Origin: Nitrospinia bacterium
Lineage (GTDB): Bacteria > Nitrospinota > Nitrospinia > Nitrospinales > JAJDAT01
Assembly (NCBI GenBank): GCA_029261715.1
Contig: JAJDAT010000049.1
Span: 124,001-188,000, forward strand
Length of the DNA: 64,000 bases
Direction of reading: 5' to 3'
Under the pieces are notes generated by a model. The model made no database searches. It saw only the letters and a list, made by a program, of their open reading frames with translations, and had not been told where the DNA came from. The position numbers were made by a program, and so were the translations under genes. Shown in pieces: positions 1-7,961 of the stretch (its first letter is position 1; every line of letters starts with the position of its first letter).

Positions 1-86
1 GCTTCAATTTTATATTCTCCTCCTTTTTCTTGTAGCACTACCATTAAAGCGACGATTAGTTTTTCTACTTGATCTTGAGTATCCAT
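1..86 (-). CDS. partial small hypothetical protein (N-terminus only)
   Basis: An open frame begins at an ATG at 86 on the minus strand and runs off the window edge after 28 complete codons. The peptide starts MDTQDQVEKLIVALMVVLQE, so a predicted amphipathic helix. No clear Shine-Dalgarno precedes the ATG and I recognise no family. It lies downstream of the methyltransferase on the same strand, 73 bases after it. It could be a real gene cut by the window edge or a chance frame. Confidence 0.35.
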   Translation of the reverse strand, partial: MDTQDQVEKLIVALMVVLQEKGGEYKIE

Positions 87-159
87 TATTGACCGAAAGT
101 TGAGGTTAATGTTTTTAGTCGATTACGTTTCTATTTTCTGATAAACGTCGATAGTCACG

Positions 160-1017
160 TTATATTTTATTAAGGCGATAAGCTTCGCGAATTCCGCAAG
201 CGTATGGATCAGCCCAATGGGCGAGTTTTTTAGCTTCTGGTTTTATTAAGTCCTGCCATCGACAGTTTCCTTGAATGAAACTGTCCCAAGAAATTTTCTC
301 AGACTTCATCTCTAAGGATAAAAACCATCTTTCTAAAAGTGCCGGAGTTGGAAAGCATGTCAAACTCAATTTTTTCTTGCCAGTATCGTGAGATTGTGGG
401 AGTTGGTACGTTTTTTTCTTAGGTTGCGTTAGTGCCACTAAAAGTATTGGCATGTCAATGGCGCCATCAGATTCTAGCATTTTTTGAAACTGGACTGCTT
501 CTTTACCTTGAACCGCCGCGTATGTAGCTGTGAAAGTATCCAGTAAAACAGTCTCTTTAGCCGCTCTACAAGCCAATTTCAGTAAATTATAAGGTTCTGA
601 AACGTAGTATAAAAGACCAAAACAAAAAACGGTGTCAAACTCATTTGGAGATAGAGATTCTAAATATTCAAAAACATCCCTCGTGTTTAAACGGCAAGCG
701 GAATTTGGAACTTCGAAATCATGAAATGTTTCTTTTCCGCGCTCTATAGTGTTTTCTTCCGAATCTATTCCATATGTAAATTGAGCGCCCATCTTCCAGG
801 CGGCATAAGAAAAAGTTCCCATATGACAACCCAAATCTAAAACTCGTTTTCCTATTATGGTATCCGAGTTTCTGATCAATAAATTTTGCGTTCGCCCATT
901 AAGACACTCGTGATTATATGGAATCGCCCACCGGTTTTTCCGTTCATCCAAAGTAATGAATTGACTGTCTTCTGGGAAAAAAGGTTCCTGTATGTGATGC
1001 TGCTTATTGGTTTCCAA
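160..1017 (-). CDS. class I SAM-dependent methyltransferase
   Basis: A 285-residue soluble protein with the Rossmann methyltransferase signatures. Motif I reads VLDLGCHMGT (residues 59-68) and would bind S-adenosylmethionine. The acidic end of strand 2 is Asp85 in GIDSE. The post-strand-4 segment NEFDTVFCFGLLYYV sits near 125-139. The organisation resembles the CmoB / DUF1698 group of small-molecule or tRNA methyltransferases, but substrate residues cannot be read with confidence. The frame begins with TTG (1015-1017): there is no upstream in-frame ATG before a stop and the next internal Met is residue 66, inside motif I. The methyltransferase call is firm; the substrate is unknown. Confidence 0.8.
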   Translation of the reverse strand: METNKQHHIQEPFFPEDSQFITLDERKNRWAIPYNHECLNGRTQNLLIRNSDTIIGKRVLDLGCHMGTFSYAAWKMGAQFTYGIDSEENTIERGKETFHDFEVPNSACRLNTRDVFEYLESLSPNEFDTVFCFGLLYYVSEPYNLLKLACRAAKETVLLDTFTATYAAVQGKEAVQFQKMLESDGAIDMPILLVALTQPKKKTYQLPQSHDTGKKKLSLTCFPTPALLERWFLSLEMKSEKISWDSFIQGNCRWQDLIKPEAKKLAHWADPYACGIREAYRLNKI

Positions 1018-1415
1018 TGGAGTTTTTTGAGGTGAAATGATTTTTTTCTAAAAAAACTAGTATTTGTGTGTTTAAATATAATAAAATTAGTTTAAATTAA
1101 GTTATAATTTTACTTGACTAGTTGGTGCGCATTTTGTTAATAAGTAGTTAATTTAATGGGCTTTATAAGTTTTTCAGGAAAAGTTTTTATGTTTAGATAA
1201 AACTGAGGGAAAAATTGGCTGTTGCAGAGTCAAGTTTTACCTAAAGCTTCCGAATAGATCCTTCCTGAAAAAGATAAACCTTGTTCCAATCTTCATTAAA
1301 AAGCATAATATATTGATACACTTAATCCCCAAAAACGTCAAATAGCGATTGTTGAATAGCAAGGTTTCCAACGAATTTTTTTCGGGATGCCGAGCTATCT
1401 TTTTTCGAGGCTTTT
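1018..1415. other. AT-rich intergenic region, nothing specific except a weak promoter-like pair
   Basis: About 400 bases between divergent genes. A weak plus-strand sigma70-like pair is visible, TTGACT at 1114-1119 and TAATAA at 1138-1143 with an 18-base spacer, but it lies about 270 bases upstream of the next gene. I see no coding, repeat or strong secondary structure. Confidence 0.3.
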
Positions 1416-2198
1416 ATGTTACCTACCTGCGTTCTTACCCCTGAGGAAGAAGAACTCCGCCAAAAGAATAGAGAATTAACCTACCTCCAACAGGAATTAG
1501 CTGAAAAAGAGTTATTGCTTTCCACCTGTCGAAGCGATTTGGGTTTTTTTGAAAAAAAATATAATCGCGTAGTAGGCTCCAAATATGCCGAGTTAGATAG
1601 ATTACGCGCTCAAGTATTAGGGTTTGCAAGTTCTATGAATCCTGCCAAAAGTCAGTTGCGGGAAGAGGCTGAAACAGCTCGGAAGCATGCAGAGCAAACT
1701 GAGCAAGAGGCTGGAGACTGGGAAGATACTTTACCTTTAAATAATAAATTCGATCCTAGCGAAGATTTAAAAAAGTTATTTCGTGAAGCGGCGAAAAAGA
1801 TACACCCTGATTTGGCAAACACTGGAGAAGAGAGAGAGAAACGTCATCAGCTGATGGCAGAACTAAATCGGGCTTATGACAATATGGATGTTATGCGTAT
1901 CCAAGAGATTGTTAAAGATTGGGAAGATTGGGGACGTTTGTCCGAAGAGATCCCAATAGGGGTTCAGTTAGTAAAAAGTATTCGCAAAATTGCCCAGGTT
2001 AAAGAGAGACTGGCCGGGATTGATGGCGAATTGAACGCTTTAGAAAATTCCGAGATGTATCGATTGAAAGAACGAATTGAACAAGCTCAACGAAATGGAC
2101 GAGATGTCTTAAAGGAAATGTCATTGGATTTGGAGGATAAGATCTCGTCTATAAAAACCAGAGTTTTTAAATTAGCCGACGATTTAATTTATTTATAA
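1416..2198 (+). CDS. J-domain protein with flanking coiled coils
   Basis: A 260-residue protein, very likely an Hsp70 co-chaperone. The J-domain core lies at about 112-160, with LFREAAKKIHPDLANTG carrying the invariant His-Pro-Asp at 130-132 that stimulates DnaK ATPase. The N-terminal 60 residues and the C-terminal third (about 185-255) are charged heptad-like sequence predicted to be coiled coil. The Gly/Phe region, zinc fingers and substrate-binding domain of DnaJ are absent, so this is a type III J-protein. GAGG at 1407-1410 supports the ATG. It ends 6 bases before the Sel1-repeat gene, which suggests co-transcription and perhaps a shared client or complex (inference). Confidence 0.85.
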   Translation: MLPTCVLTPEEEELRQKNRELTYLQQELAEKELLLSTCRSDLGFFEKKYNRVVGSKYAELDRLRAQVLGFASSMNPAKSQLREEAETARKHAEQTEQEAGDWEDTLPLNNKFDPSEDLKKLFREAAKKIHPDLANTGEEREKRHQLMAELNRAYDNMDVMRIQEIVKDWEDWGRLSEEIPIGVQLVKSIRKIAQVKERLAGIDGELNALENSEMYRLKERIEQAQRNGRDVLKEMSLDLEDKISSIKTRVFKLADDLIYL

Positions 2199-2204
2199 AG
2201 CCAA

Positions 2205-4685
2205 ATGTTAGATAAAGAAAACCAATCAAGCCAGGTTCCTGCGGCGTTTTTTGAGAAGGGACTTCTCAAAACTTCTGCGCGTAAAGCTTCTAGTCTATCT
2301 CGAAGAGGGATGAACTTTATCGCTGAGAAGAATATTTCCGGGTTAGGAGAGGTTCGTTATCGCGCTGAAGATGGAGAGACGGTTCCCGTTAGTTACCGTA
2401 AAATTTCTTTATGGTATCGAGAGGCCAAAGAAGGCGAAGCTTTATCTCAATACAATTTGGGCGTTATGTATTTTAAAGGCGTTGGAGTGGAACGTGATTT
2501 TGCAACGGCTGCAAGCTGGTTTCGTAAAGCGGCAGATCAAGGTTTGGCAAACGCTCAGGGTTTTCTTGGCATTATGTTTGAAAAAGGAATGGGTGTTGCC
2601 GAAAATTTTGAAGAAAGCGTAAATTGGTATAAAAAAGCGTCAGAACAAGGAGATAAAGTCGCCCAGTTTAATTTTGCGCGTATGTTATATGAGGGAAAAG
2701 GGACACAAAGAGCTCCCGAACAAGCGTTGGAATTATTCAGAGAGTCTGCTAAGAGCGGAAATTTGGCGGCTCAGAACTTGTTGGGGATGATGTATGAAAA
2801 TGGAGATGGCGTAGAAAGAAATTTTAAAGACGCTATTAAATGGTATCGCAAAGCCGCTAAAGAAGGTTATGTAGAAGCCCAGTTCAATATGGGCGATATG
2901 TTTGAACAAGGCAAAGGAATAAAAAGAAATTTAAAGAAAGCCGCTGAATGGTATGGATTGGCGGCCGAAAAAGGATATGAAGACGCTCAATATAAGATGG
3001 GCGTTATTCGCTATGCGGGACATGGGGTAAGGAAAGATCCAAGAGAAGCTCTCCGTTGGTTTTGCAAAGCCGCTGAAAACGGACATGACAGAGCGCAAGA
3101 GTTTTTAGGTAATTTTGACGGAAGTGAAAAATCTGGCCCGGAAGACTTTTTCCAAAAGGCTAACTATTTTTTTAATTCCGAGGACTATGAAGAAGCTGCC
3201 CAGTGGTATCGCTTAGCTGCCGAGAAGGGACATGCATTATCTCAAACGCGATTGGGACTTATGAGCGATTTTTGCATAGGAATCGAAGAACCTGATCCAG
3301 TTGAAGCCGCTGATTGGTACCGTCAAGCTACTGAAAGCGGGAGTTCTGACGGACAATATTTTTTAGGCCTTTTACTATTTTTAGGAGATGGGGTTGAGCA
3401 AGATTTTCAAGCTGCATATGATCAATTTTACCAGGCGGCGGAAAAAGGAGTTTCAGACGCTCGTGTTTTCTTAGGATTATTGTTAGAAAGAGGAAAAGGG
3501 GTTGGAAGAAACCTATCTCAGGCCGCTGAAAACTTTAAGATGGCAGCGGAGCAGGGAAACGAATTTGCTCAATATCATTTAGCGAGAGCTTTTTATCACG
3601 GAAAAGGAACAAAAAGGGATTTTGAAGCCGCTTTCCGATGGTATCGAAAATCTGCTGAAAGCGGGAATGATGTTGCCCAATACAACTTAGGAAGAATGTA
3701 TTTTAGCGGTAGAGGAGTAGAGCGGAATTATTTGAAGGCGTCTGAATGGTTTAAAAAAGCCGCCGAAAATGGTCATGATTACGCTCAATACACGCTTGGA
3801 AAAATGTATTGCTCTGGAGAAGGAATGGAGCAGAATTATAGAGAAGGAATTTATTGGATCGGAAAAGCGGCAGAACTAGATAATTCCCAAGCCATGAATC
3901 ATTTAGGCGTTATTTATGAAAAAGGGCAGGGAACTCCAATCGATTATGCTATGGCAGTTGAATGGTATACGAAAGCCGCTGAAAAAGGTTATCCAGCAGC
4001 TCAAAATAACTTAGGCATGATGTATTTTGTCGGTAAGGGGGTGGAGAAGGACTATGAAGAAGCCGCAAAATGGTATCGGCAAGCAGACCGCTCCCAAAAA
4101 GGCGAAGAAGATAATCCTGTCGAGCAATTATTTGGAAAAAATCGAAAAATTTCTGGCGATCCTAGTGAGTGGTTTCGAAAAGCCGCAAAAACTCCTCTTG
4201 CGCAGAACTTTGTTGGCAAGTTGTATGAAAGTGGATCAAGGGTTCCTCAGAACTATTTAGAAAGTGTTTACTGGTATCGTAAGGCTGCCCAAAGAGGGCA
4301 CGATGAGGCTCAATTTAATTTAGGCTGCATGTATTTCCATGGTAAAGGGACCTCAAAAGATGTTGATCAAGCTTTAGAATGGTTTTATAAATCCGCTGAC
4401 CAGGGGAATGTCAAATCGCAAAAAATGCTGGGCGAAATTTTTGAAACGGGAGAATCTATTCCTCAAGATTTTTCTAAGTCTTTTGACTGGTATCAAAAAG
4501 CTGCGGTTCGCGGTGATAAACACGCTCAGTTTCAGTTAGGCCATATGTACTTTTATGGAAAGGGAGTAGATAGAAATCCATCTTTAGCTAGTATGTGGCT
4601 TCGAAGATCCTCCGAGCAATCTGAATTACTGGCTATTGGCGCTTTAAGAAAAATGAGTCAGGCCCCCAAACCCAAAAGAAAGTAG
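2205..4685 (+). CDS. Sel1-like repeat protein, about 20 repeats
   Basis: An 826-residue protein made almost wholly of 36-residue Sel1 (SEL1-like TPR) repeats from about residue 65 to the end. Each carries the pattern WYRKAAEQG..AQ..LG.MY..GKGV. I count about 20 units, with degenerate ones near 295-350 and 625-680. Such alpha/alpha solenoids are protein-interaction scaffolds. There is no signal peptide or membrane segment, so it looks cytoplasmic, and the N-terminal 60 residues are unrelated basic sequence. It follows the J-domain gene by 6 bases and probably shares its transcript. I cannot assign a specific partner or pathway. The repeats are diverged rather than identical, so recent slippage is unlikely. 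Confidence 0.9.
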   Translation: MLDKENQSSQVPAAFFEKGLLKTSARKASSLSRRGMNFIAEKNISGLGEVRYRAEDGETVPVSYRKISLWYREAKEGEALSQYNLGVMYFKGVGVERDFATAASWFRKAADQGLANAQGFLGIMFEKGMGVAENFEESVNWYKKASEQGDKVAQFNFARMLYEGKGTQRAPEQALELFRESAKSGNLAAQNLLGMMYENGDGVERNFKDAIKWYRKAAKEGYVEAQFNMGDMFEQGKGIKRNLKKAAEWYGLAAEKGYEDAQYKMGVIRYAGHGVRKDPREALRWFCKAAENGHDRAQEFLGNFDGSEKSGPEDFFQKANYFFNSEDYEEAAQWYRLAAEKGHALSQTRLGLMSDFCIGIEEPDPVEAADWYRQATESGSSDGQYFLGLLLFLGDGVEQDFQAAYDQFYQAAEKGVSDARVFLGLLLERGKGVGRNLSQAAENFKMAAEQGNEFAQYHLARAFYHGKGTKRDFEAAFRWYRKSAESGNDVAQYNLGRMYFSGRGVERNYLKASEWFKKAAENGHDYAQYTLGKMYCSGEGMEQNYREGIYWIGKAAELDNSQAMNHLGVIYEKGQGTPIDYAMAVEWYTKAAEKGYPAAQNNLGMMYFVGKGVEKDYEEAAKWYRQADRSQKGEEDNPVEQLFGKNRKISGDPSEWFRKAAKTPLAQNFVGKLYESGSRVPQNYLESVYWYRKAAQRGHDEAQFNLGCMYFHGKGTSKDVDQALEWFYKSADQGNVKSQKMLGEIFETGESIPQDFSKSFDWYQKAAVRGDKHAQFQLGHMYFYGKGVDRNPSLASMWLRRSSEQSELLAIGALRKMSQAPKPKRK

Positions 4686-4845
4686 TTTTTTCTCTTTCCC
4701 TGAATTTTCCTTTCGATTCAATTATATACACAAAAAAGCTCACTCAAATTCTTAGTTCCTAGCAAAAACTTTTTGAAAAAGTGAAAATTTTGCTTGAAGT
4801 TTTCGGATTAGGATATTAGATTAACAGTTGTCTTTGGTTAACTCT

Positions 4846-4860
4846 GTCTCAAATTGAGAC
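4846..4860. promoter_or_regulatory. perfect palindrome GTCTCAA-A-TTGAGAC, candidate operator (copy 1)
   Basis: The 15-base sequence is a perfect inverted repeat with a one-base centre. It lies about 167 bases upstream of the cNMP-binding/PAS gene in a 341-base gap that is otherwise featureless AT-rich sequence. A near copy follows at 4913-4927. Binding by a dimeric regulator is inferred. Confidence 0.45.
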
Positions 4861-4912
4861 TTTCGTAAGTCGCTAGATTTAATTGGTTTATTGATAAGGT
4901 GATATTTTTTTT

Positions 4913-4927
4913 GTCTCAATTAGAGTC
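4913..4927. promoter_or_regulatory. imperfect palindrome GTCTCAATTAGAGTC, candidate operator (copy 2)
   Basis: This shares the left arm GTCTCAA with the 4846-4860 palindrome and has one mismatch between its arms. The copies are 67 bases centre to centre, about six helical turns, which would allow paired binding or looping. It lies about 100 bases upstream of the next start codon. Confidence 0.4.
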
Positions 4928-5026
4928 AAAAAAGCTTGTTTTTTGCTAGCTTAAAGGTTTTGCATGAGGATATTTTTAGCGCTTTTCTAGGCTCCCAAAT
5001 AATCATTAGAATACTGGAATAATTGT

Positions 5027-5905
5027 ATGAGTGGAATCAATCCAGATCCTTTTAATCCTTCGGATACTATGTTTGACGAATTTAAAGAAGCTTTTAAAAA
5101 AATAGATATTATTAAAATGTTGCCCAGTGAGATTTCAGAACAAGTTTGGGCAAAAGGAGAGTCTATTGCTTTAAAAGCTGGGGAAATGCTATTTGAAGAA
5201 GGTTCTTATGGACAAAAAATGTACGTGATACTTTCTGGGAGAGTCGAGATATTTAAGAAGGATAAAACAGTCGCTTTTAGAGGTCCTATGGAGTTTTTAG
5301 GGGAAATCTCTTTAGTTGAACCAAAACCCCGTTCTGCTGGGATTCGAGCGATTACGGAAACGATTCTTTTTGAAATAGATAAAGACATGTTTGATCTTTA
5401 TTTTGCGCCTTACCCGGAAATCCTGATGGAGTTTTTGAAAATTTTATCAGATAGGGCTAGATCCGATTTGGAAACTCTTAATTGGGGATATAAAGAGCTT
5501 AAAAAAAGCGAAAGATTATACCGAACTATTGTAGAAACTATTTCCGAAGTCGTTTTTATTCTAAATGAACAAAAGCATATTGTATTTGCTAACTCCGCGT
5601 TTAAATATTTGGGCTATGAGCCAGAAGAAGTTGTTGGCAGACCGATTGTTGAAATAATAAAAACTGAGGGTTCCGATTTTGATTTGGATGAACTTGCAAC
5701 TAAGGGGGTTGGACCGTTTGCCAGCCTTGATCTGAATATAGTTTTAAAGACAAATCCAAACTCTGTCCTATGGGAGGAGTTTCAAACAACCGAACTTATT
5801 TTTGATGCGTTTGGTATGTGGGATGTCCCCGACGAATTTGTTTACCAAGATGAAATTGAAAAAAACTTCCTTGGCACTATCTGTGTTGGTCATCGGGGAA
5901 GCTAA
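5027..5905 (+). CDS. cyclic-nucleotide-binding domain plus PAS domain protein
   Basis: A 292-residue soluble sensor. Residues about 25-145 form a Crp-type cNMP-binding beta-roll: EGSYGQKMYVILSGRVEIF, then FLGEISLVEPKPRSAGIRA, the phosphate-cassette region. Residues about 165-220 match the start of a PAS domain (VFILNEQKHIVFANSAFKYL, LGYEPEEVVGRP). The C-terminus completes a PAS-like fold but carries no kinase, cyclase, EAL or DNA-binding output. The protein may therefore act by partner binding or may be a shortened version of a larger sensor. Arg in PKPRSAG is compatible with cNMP binding, but many such domains bind no nucleotide. Two palindromes precede the gene. No strong Shine-Dalgarno is seen. 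Confidence 0.8.
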   Translation: MSGINPDPFNPSDTMFDEFKEAFKKIDIIKMLPSEISEQVWAKGESIALKAGEMLFEEGSYGQKMYVILSGRVEIFKKDKTVAFRGPMEFLGEISLVEPKPRSAGIRAITETILFEIDKDMFDLYFAPYPEILMEFLKILSDRARSDLETLNWGYKELKKSERLYRTIVETISEVVFILNEQKHIVFANSAFKYLGYEPEEVVGRPIVEIIKTEGSDFDLDELATKGVGPFASLDLNIVLKTNPNSVLWEEFQTTELIFDAFGMWDVPDEFVYQDEIEKNFLGTICVGHRGS

Positions 5906-5918
5906 GTTTTTTCCCGAC

Positions 5919-7640
5919 CTAGGGTTCTAAATGAATCCCAAATCCGGCAAAAAATAAACGCCAATAATCCCACACTGTTCCGCGCGCGCAGGTATAAAAA
6001 AAGACATGCGTTAATGAGTAGTATTGTAAAGTGACGTACATCGCTATGAGATCAAGAGGAAACTTTCGATCCCACGTCCATGGTTTTCTGGTTTTATCTT
6101 TTTTTATGAGCTGCCAAACTGCGCTTACCCAAATTCCGATTCCTAGAGTGACAAAATGAGGCCAGGTTTTTAGTAAGCCTATGGCAAATCTCCATTCTAA
6201 GCCCCTCCCTATCCACCGACGAATGATATTACCCCAAAAAAGATTACCGAAACCGGCGGAAGCCATGATCGCGGCAAAAAGCCTTAGATATAGGTTTTTC
6301 TTAAAAAATCTGAAGAAAACAGGGTAGTAGAAACAGCGTATTAAAAAGTCTCTGTAATGTAGAGTAATACGACCCCATAAGTTGGCGAGGTTGGTTGTTA
6401 ACCAAGGCCTATTCATATTAGGTTCGATGTCGTACCCGCAAATTTTCCAAATGCCTACTTTGAAATGAAGAACTCCTGCCATAAGCATGAACCACTTTAT
6501 CTGGTCGAACAGGCAACTAAACCAAATAGTGAGTACCGAGGCTTGGCCTCCATCAACAAAGTGGCAACCAAGCTCGCGTAATCTCCAAAAAACAGGAACT
6601 CCCATTTCGTGGCGGACAAAATAAACCAAATTGTATTTAATCCAATCCCCTATGGCTAAATAAAAAATAGACCATCCAAGCAGTTTAATTCCGTCTAAGA
6701 CAAGTTGATTTTTGTCTTTATTATAGAATCGATCGGTTGTATACGAATACCCTTGGCCAATTGAGGAGCCCCATGACCAATTGGCAATTTGACCAGGATT
6801 GAAGAATATAGAAAGGTATCCAAGCAATGAAAGATCTTTTGGAATTCTTCCATTTTTGAAATCCATGTGATAGATAAACAAACGCCGCCAGTGGAAAAAA
6901 AATAATAAAATCCCTAAAGGCAGTTTCCATTGGTTTCCTCCTAGACCTTCAATACTAGAGCCTAAAAGAGTTATTATTCCTGCGGATTGGATCGCTATGG
7001 TTCCGGCAATTTGGCTAAATTTTTCTTTATCTAATAAATAGCGAAGGATGAACCAATAGCAAAAGAAGGACACATACCCAAAAACAACAGAATTAAAAAA
7101 TACCGCAGATGTTGGGGAGCTTGGGTCCGAGCAAGTAAGATAAATAAGGCTACCGGGTAACCAGGCCAAAAACTTTCTGTTTACATTGATAGGGTGAAGA
7201 ATTAGATAAACTACTATGTGAGAACCGAGAAGACCTGCAATGGGTCGAAATCCATAGAGGATAACGACGATAGCCAAAAAAGAAAAAGTTAAGGCCGTGC
7301 GTTTAAATTTGAAAGGTAAATAATAAGCTAAAAGAAAGGCTACCGCAGACCCAAGGAACAAAATCAATCTTTCTTGATCGTTACTGAATTCGCTTGTGTC
7401 GGTAATATAGATTTCGCAGTCGACGTTGTCGTCATTGTCGAAAACGTGTTGTAGATTAAAACCTAAACTATTTGCGAAACTCTTAGGACTTGCAATACCA
7501 AGTGGTTGGTAAACTTCAGTGAATAAATAAATGAAAATCCCAAGAACTGCCAAAGTCGCCAAAACAAAACCATGGCGGTGTTGATTATTTTTTTGTCGTT
7601 CTTCGTCGGAAATGGGTTTTTGAAGTCCGAGACCTAACAT
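5919..7640 (-). CDS. MBOAT-like (DltB/AlgI-type) polytopic membrane protein, probable acyltransferase
   Basis: A 573-residue polytopic protein with about ten hydrophobic segments. The region 410-445, NRPWLTTNLANLWGRITLHY followed by RDFLIR, matches the MBOAT block usually written N-x-RP-xL...FWxRWH...W.RDY that precedes the active site. In DltB and AlgI a GLWHG motif with the catalytic His follows; the equivalent here appears to be GFGNLF (463-468), with Asn466 where His is expected. His545 in SLTHVF is the only other candidate in the C-terminal part. It is the last gene of the NRPS/carrier cluster, 73 bases after the carrier gene, which suggests transfer of a carrier-bound acyl or aminoacyl group to an exported acceptor. 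The family call is fairly secure; activity is uncertain given the His change. Confidence 0.65.
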   Translation of the reverse strand: MLGLGLQKPISDEERQKNNQHRHGFVLATLAVLGIFIYLFTEVYQPLGIASPKSFANSLGFNLQHVFDNDDNVDCEIYITDTSEFSNDQERLILFLGSAVAFLLAYYLPFKFKRTALTFSFLAIVVILYGFRPIAGLLGSHIVVYLILHPINVNRKFLAWLPGSLIYLTCSDPSSPTSAVFFNSVVFGYVSFFCYWFILRYLLDKEKFSQIAGTIAIQSAGIITLLGSSIEGLGGNQWKLPLGILLFFFHWRRLFIYHMDFKNGRIPKDLSLLGYLSIFFNPGQIANWSWGSSIGQGYSYTTDRFYNKDKNQLVLDGIKLLGWSIFYLAIGDWIKYNLVYFVRHEMGVPVFWRLRELGCHFVDGGQASVLTIWFSCLFDQIKWFMLMAGVLHFKVGIWKICGYDIEPNMNRPWLTTNLANLWGRITLHYRDFLIRCFYYPVFFRFFKKNLYLRLFAAIMASAGFGNLFWGNIIRRWIGRGLEWRFAIGLLKTWPHFVTLGIGIWVSAVWQLIKKDKTRKPWTWDRKFPLDLIAMYVTLQYYSLTHVFFYTCARGTVWDYWRLFFAGFGIHLEP

Positions 7641-7713
7641 GGGATTAGTTTACAATATTACTTAAGTGGGGGGAACGTGGTTAGCTAGAAATGTTTTGGG
7701 TGGTTTGGAAAGT

Positions 7714-7959
7714 TTATAACTTTGAAAATATAAAATCGGATAAGCTATTTAGATCTCGAAACGTTTCTACTCCTATATCAGCTTCAGTAATATCTATCCC
7801 AAAATGACTTTCCATAAATGCTACCGTTGAGACAACGCGTAAAGAATCCGTTATAAAATTTGAAAGTAAATCGGTAGATGGTTCTAAGTTTAGTCCAGGA
7901 TTGGGAAATTCAGTTTCAAAATAGTTTTTAAGTTCTGCCTTTATTTGTTGTTTTTCCAT
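7714..7959 (-). CDS. free-standing acyl/peptidyl carrier protein
   Basis: An 81-residue acidic four-helix carrier protein. The phosphopantetheine attachment Ser39 is in FITDSLRVV, with the usual Asp-Ser-Leu, and hydrophobic helix 3 is near VETFRDLNSLSDFIF. It begins two bases after the PLP-enzyme stop (TAG-CT-ATG), so it is translationally coupled to it. It lies in the same cluster as an adenylation protein that lacks its own thiolation domain. The simplest reading is that it is the in-trans carrier loaded by that protein and unloaded by the MBOAT-like protein, analogous to DltC between DltA and DltB (inference). It could instead be a dedicated fatty-acyl carrier. Confidence 0.85.
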   Translation of the reverse strand: MEKQQIKAELKNYFETEFPNPGLNLEPSTDLLSNFITDSLRVVSTVAFMESHFGIDITEADIGVETFRDLNSLSDFIFSKL

Positions 7960-7961
7960 AG

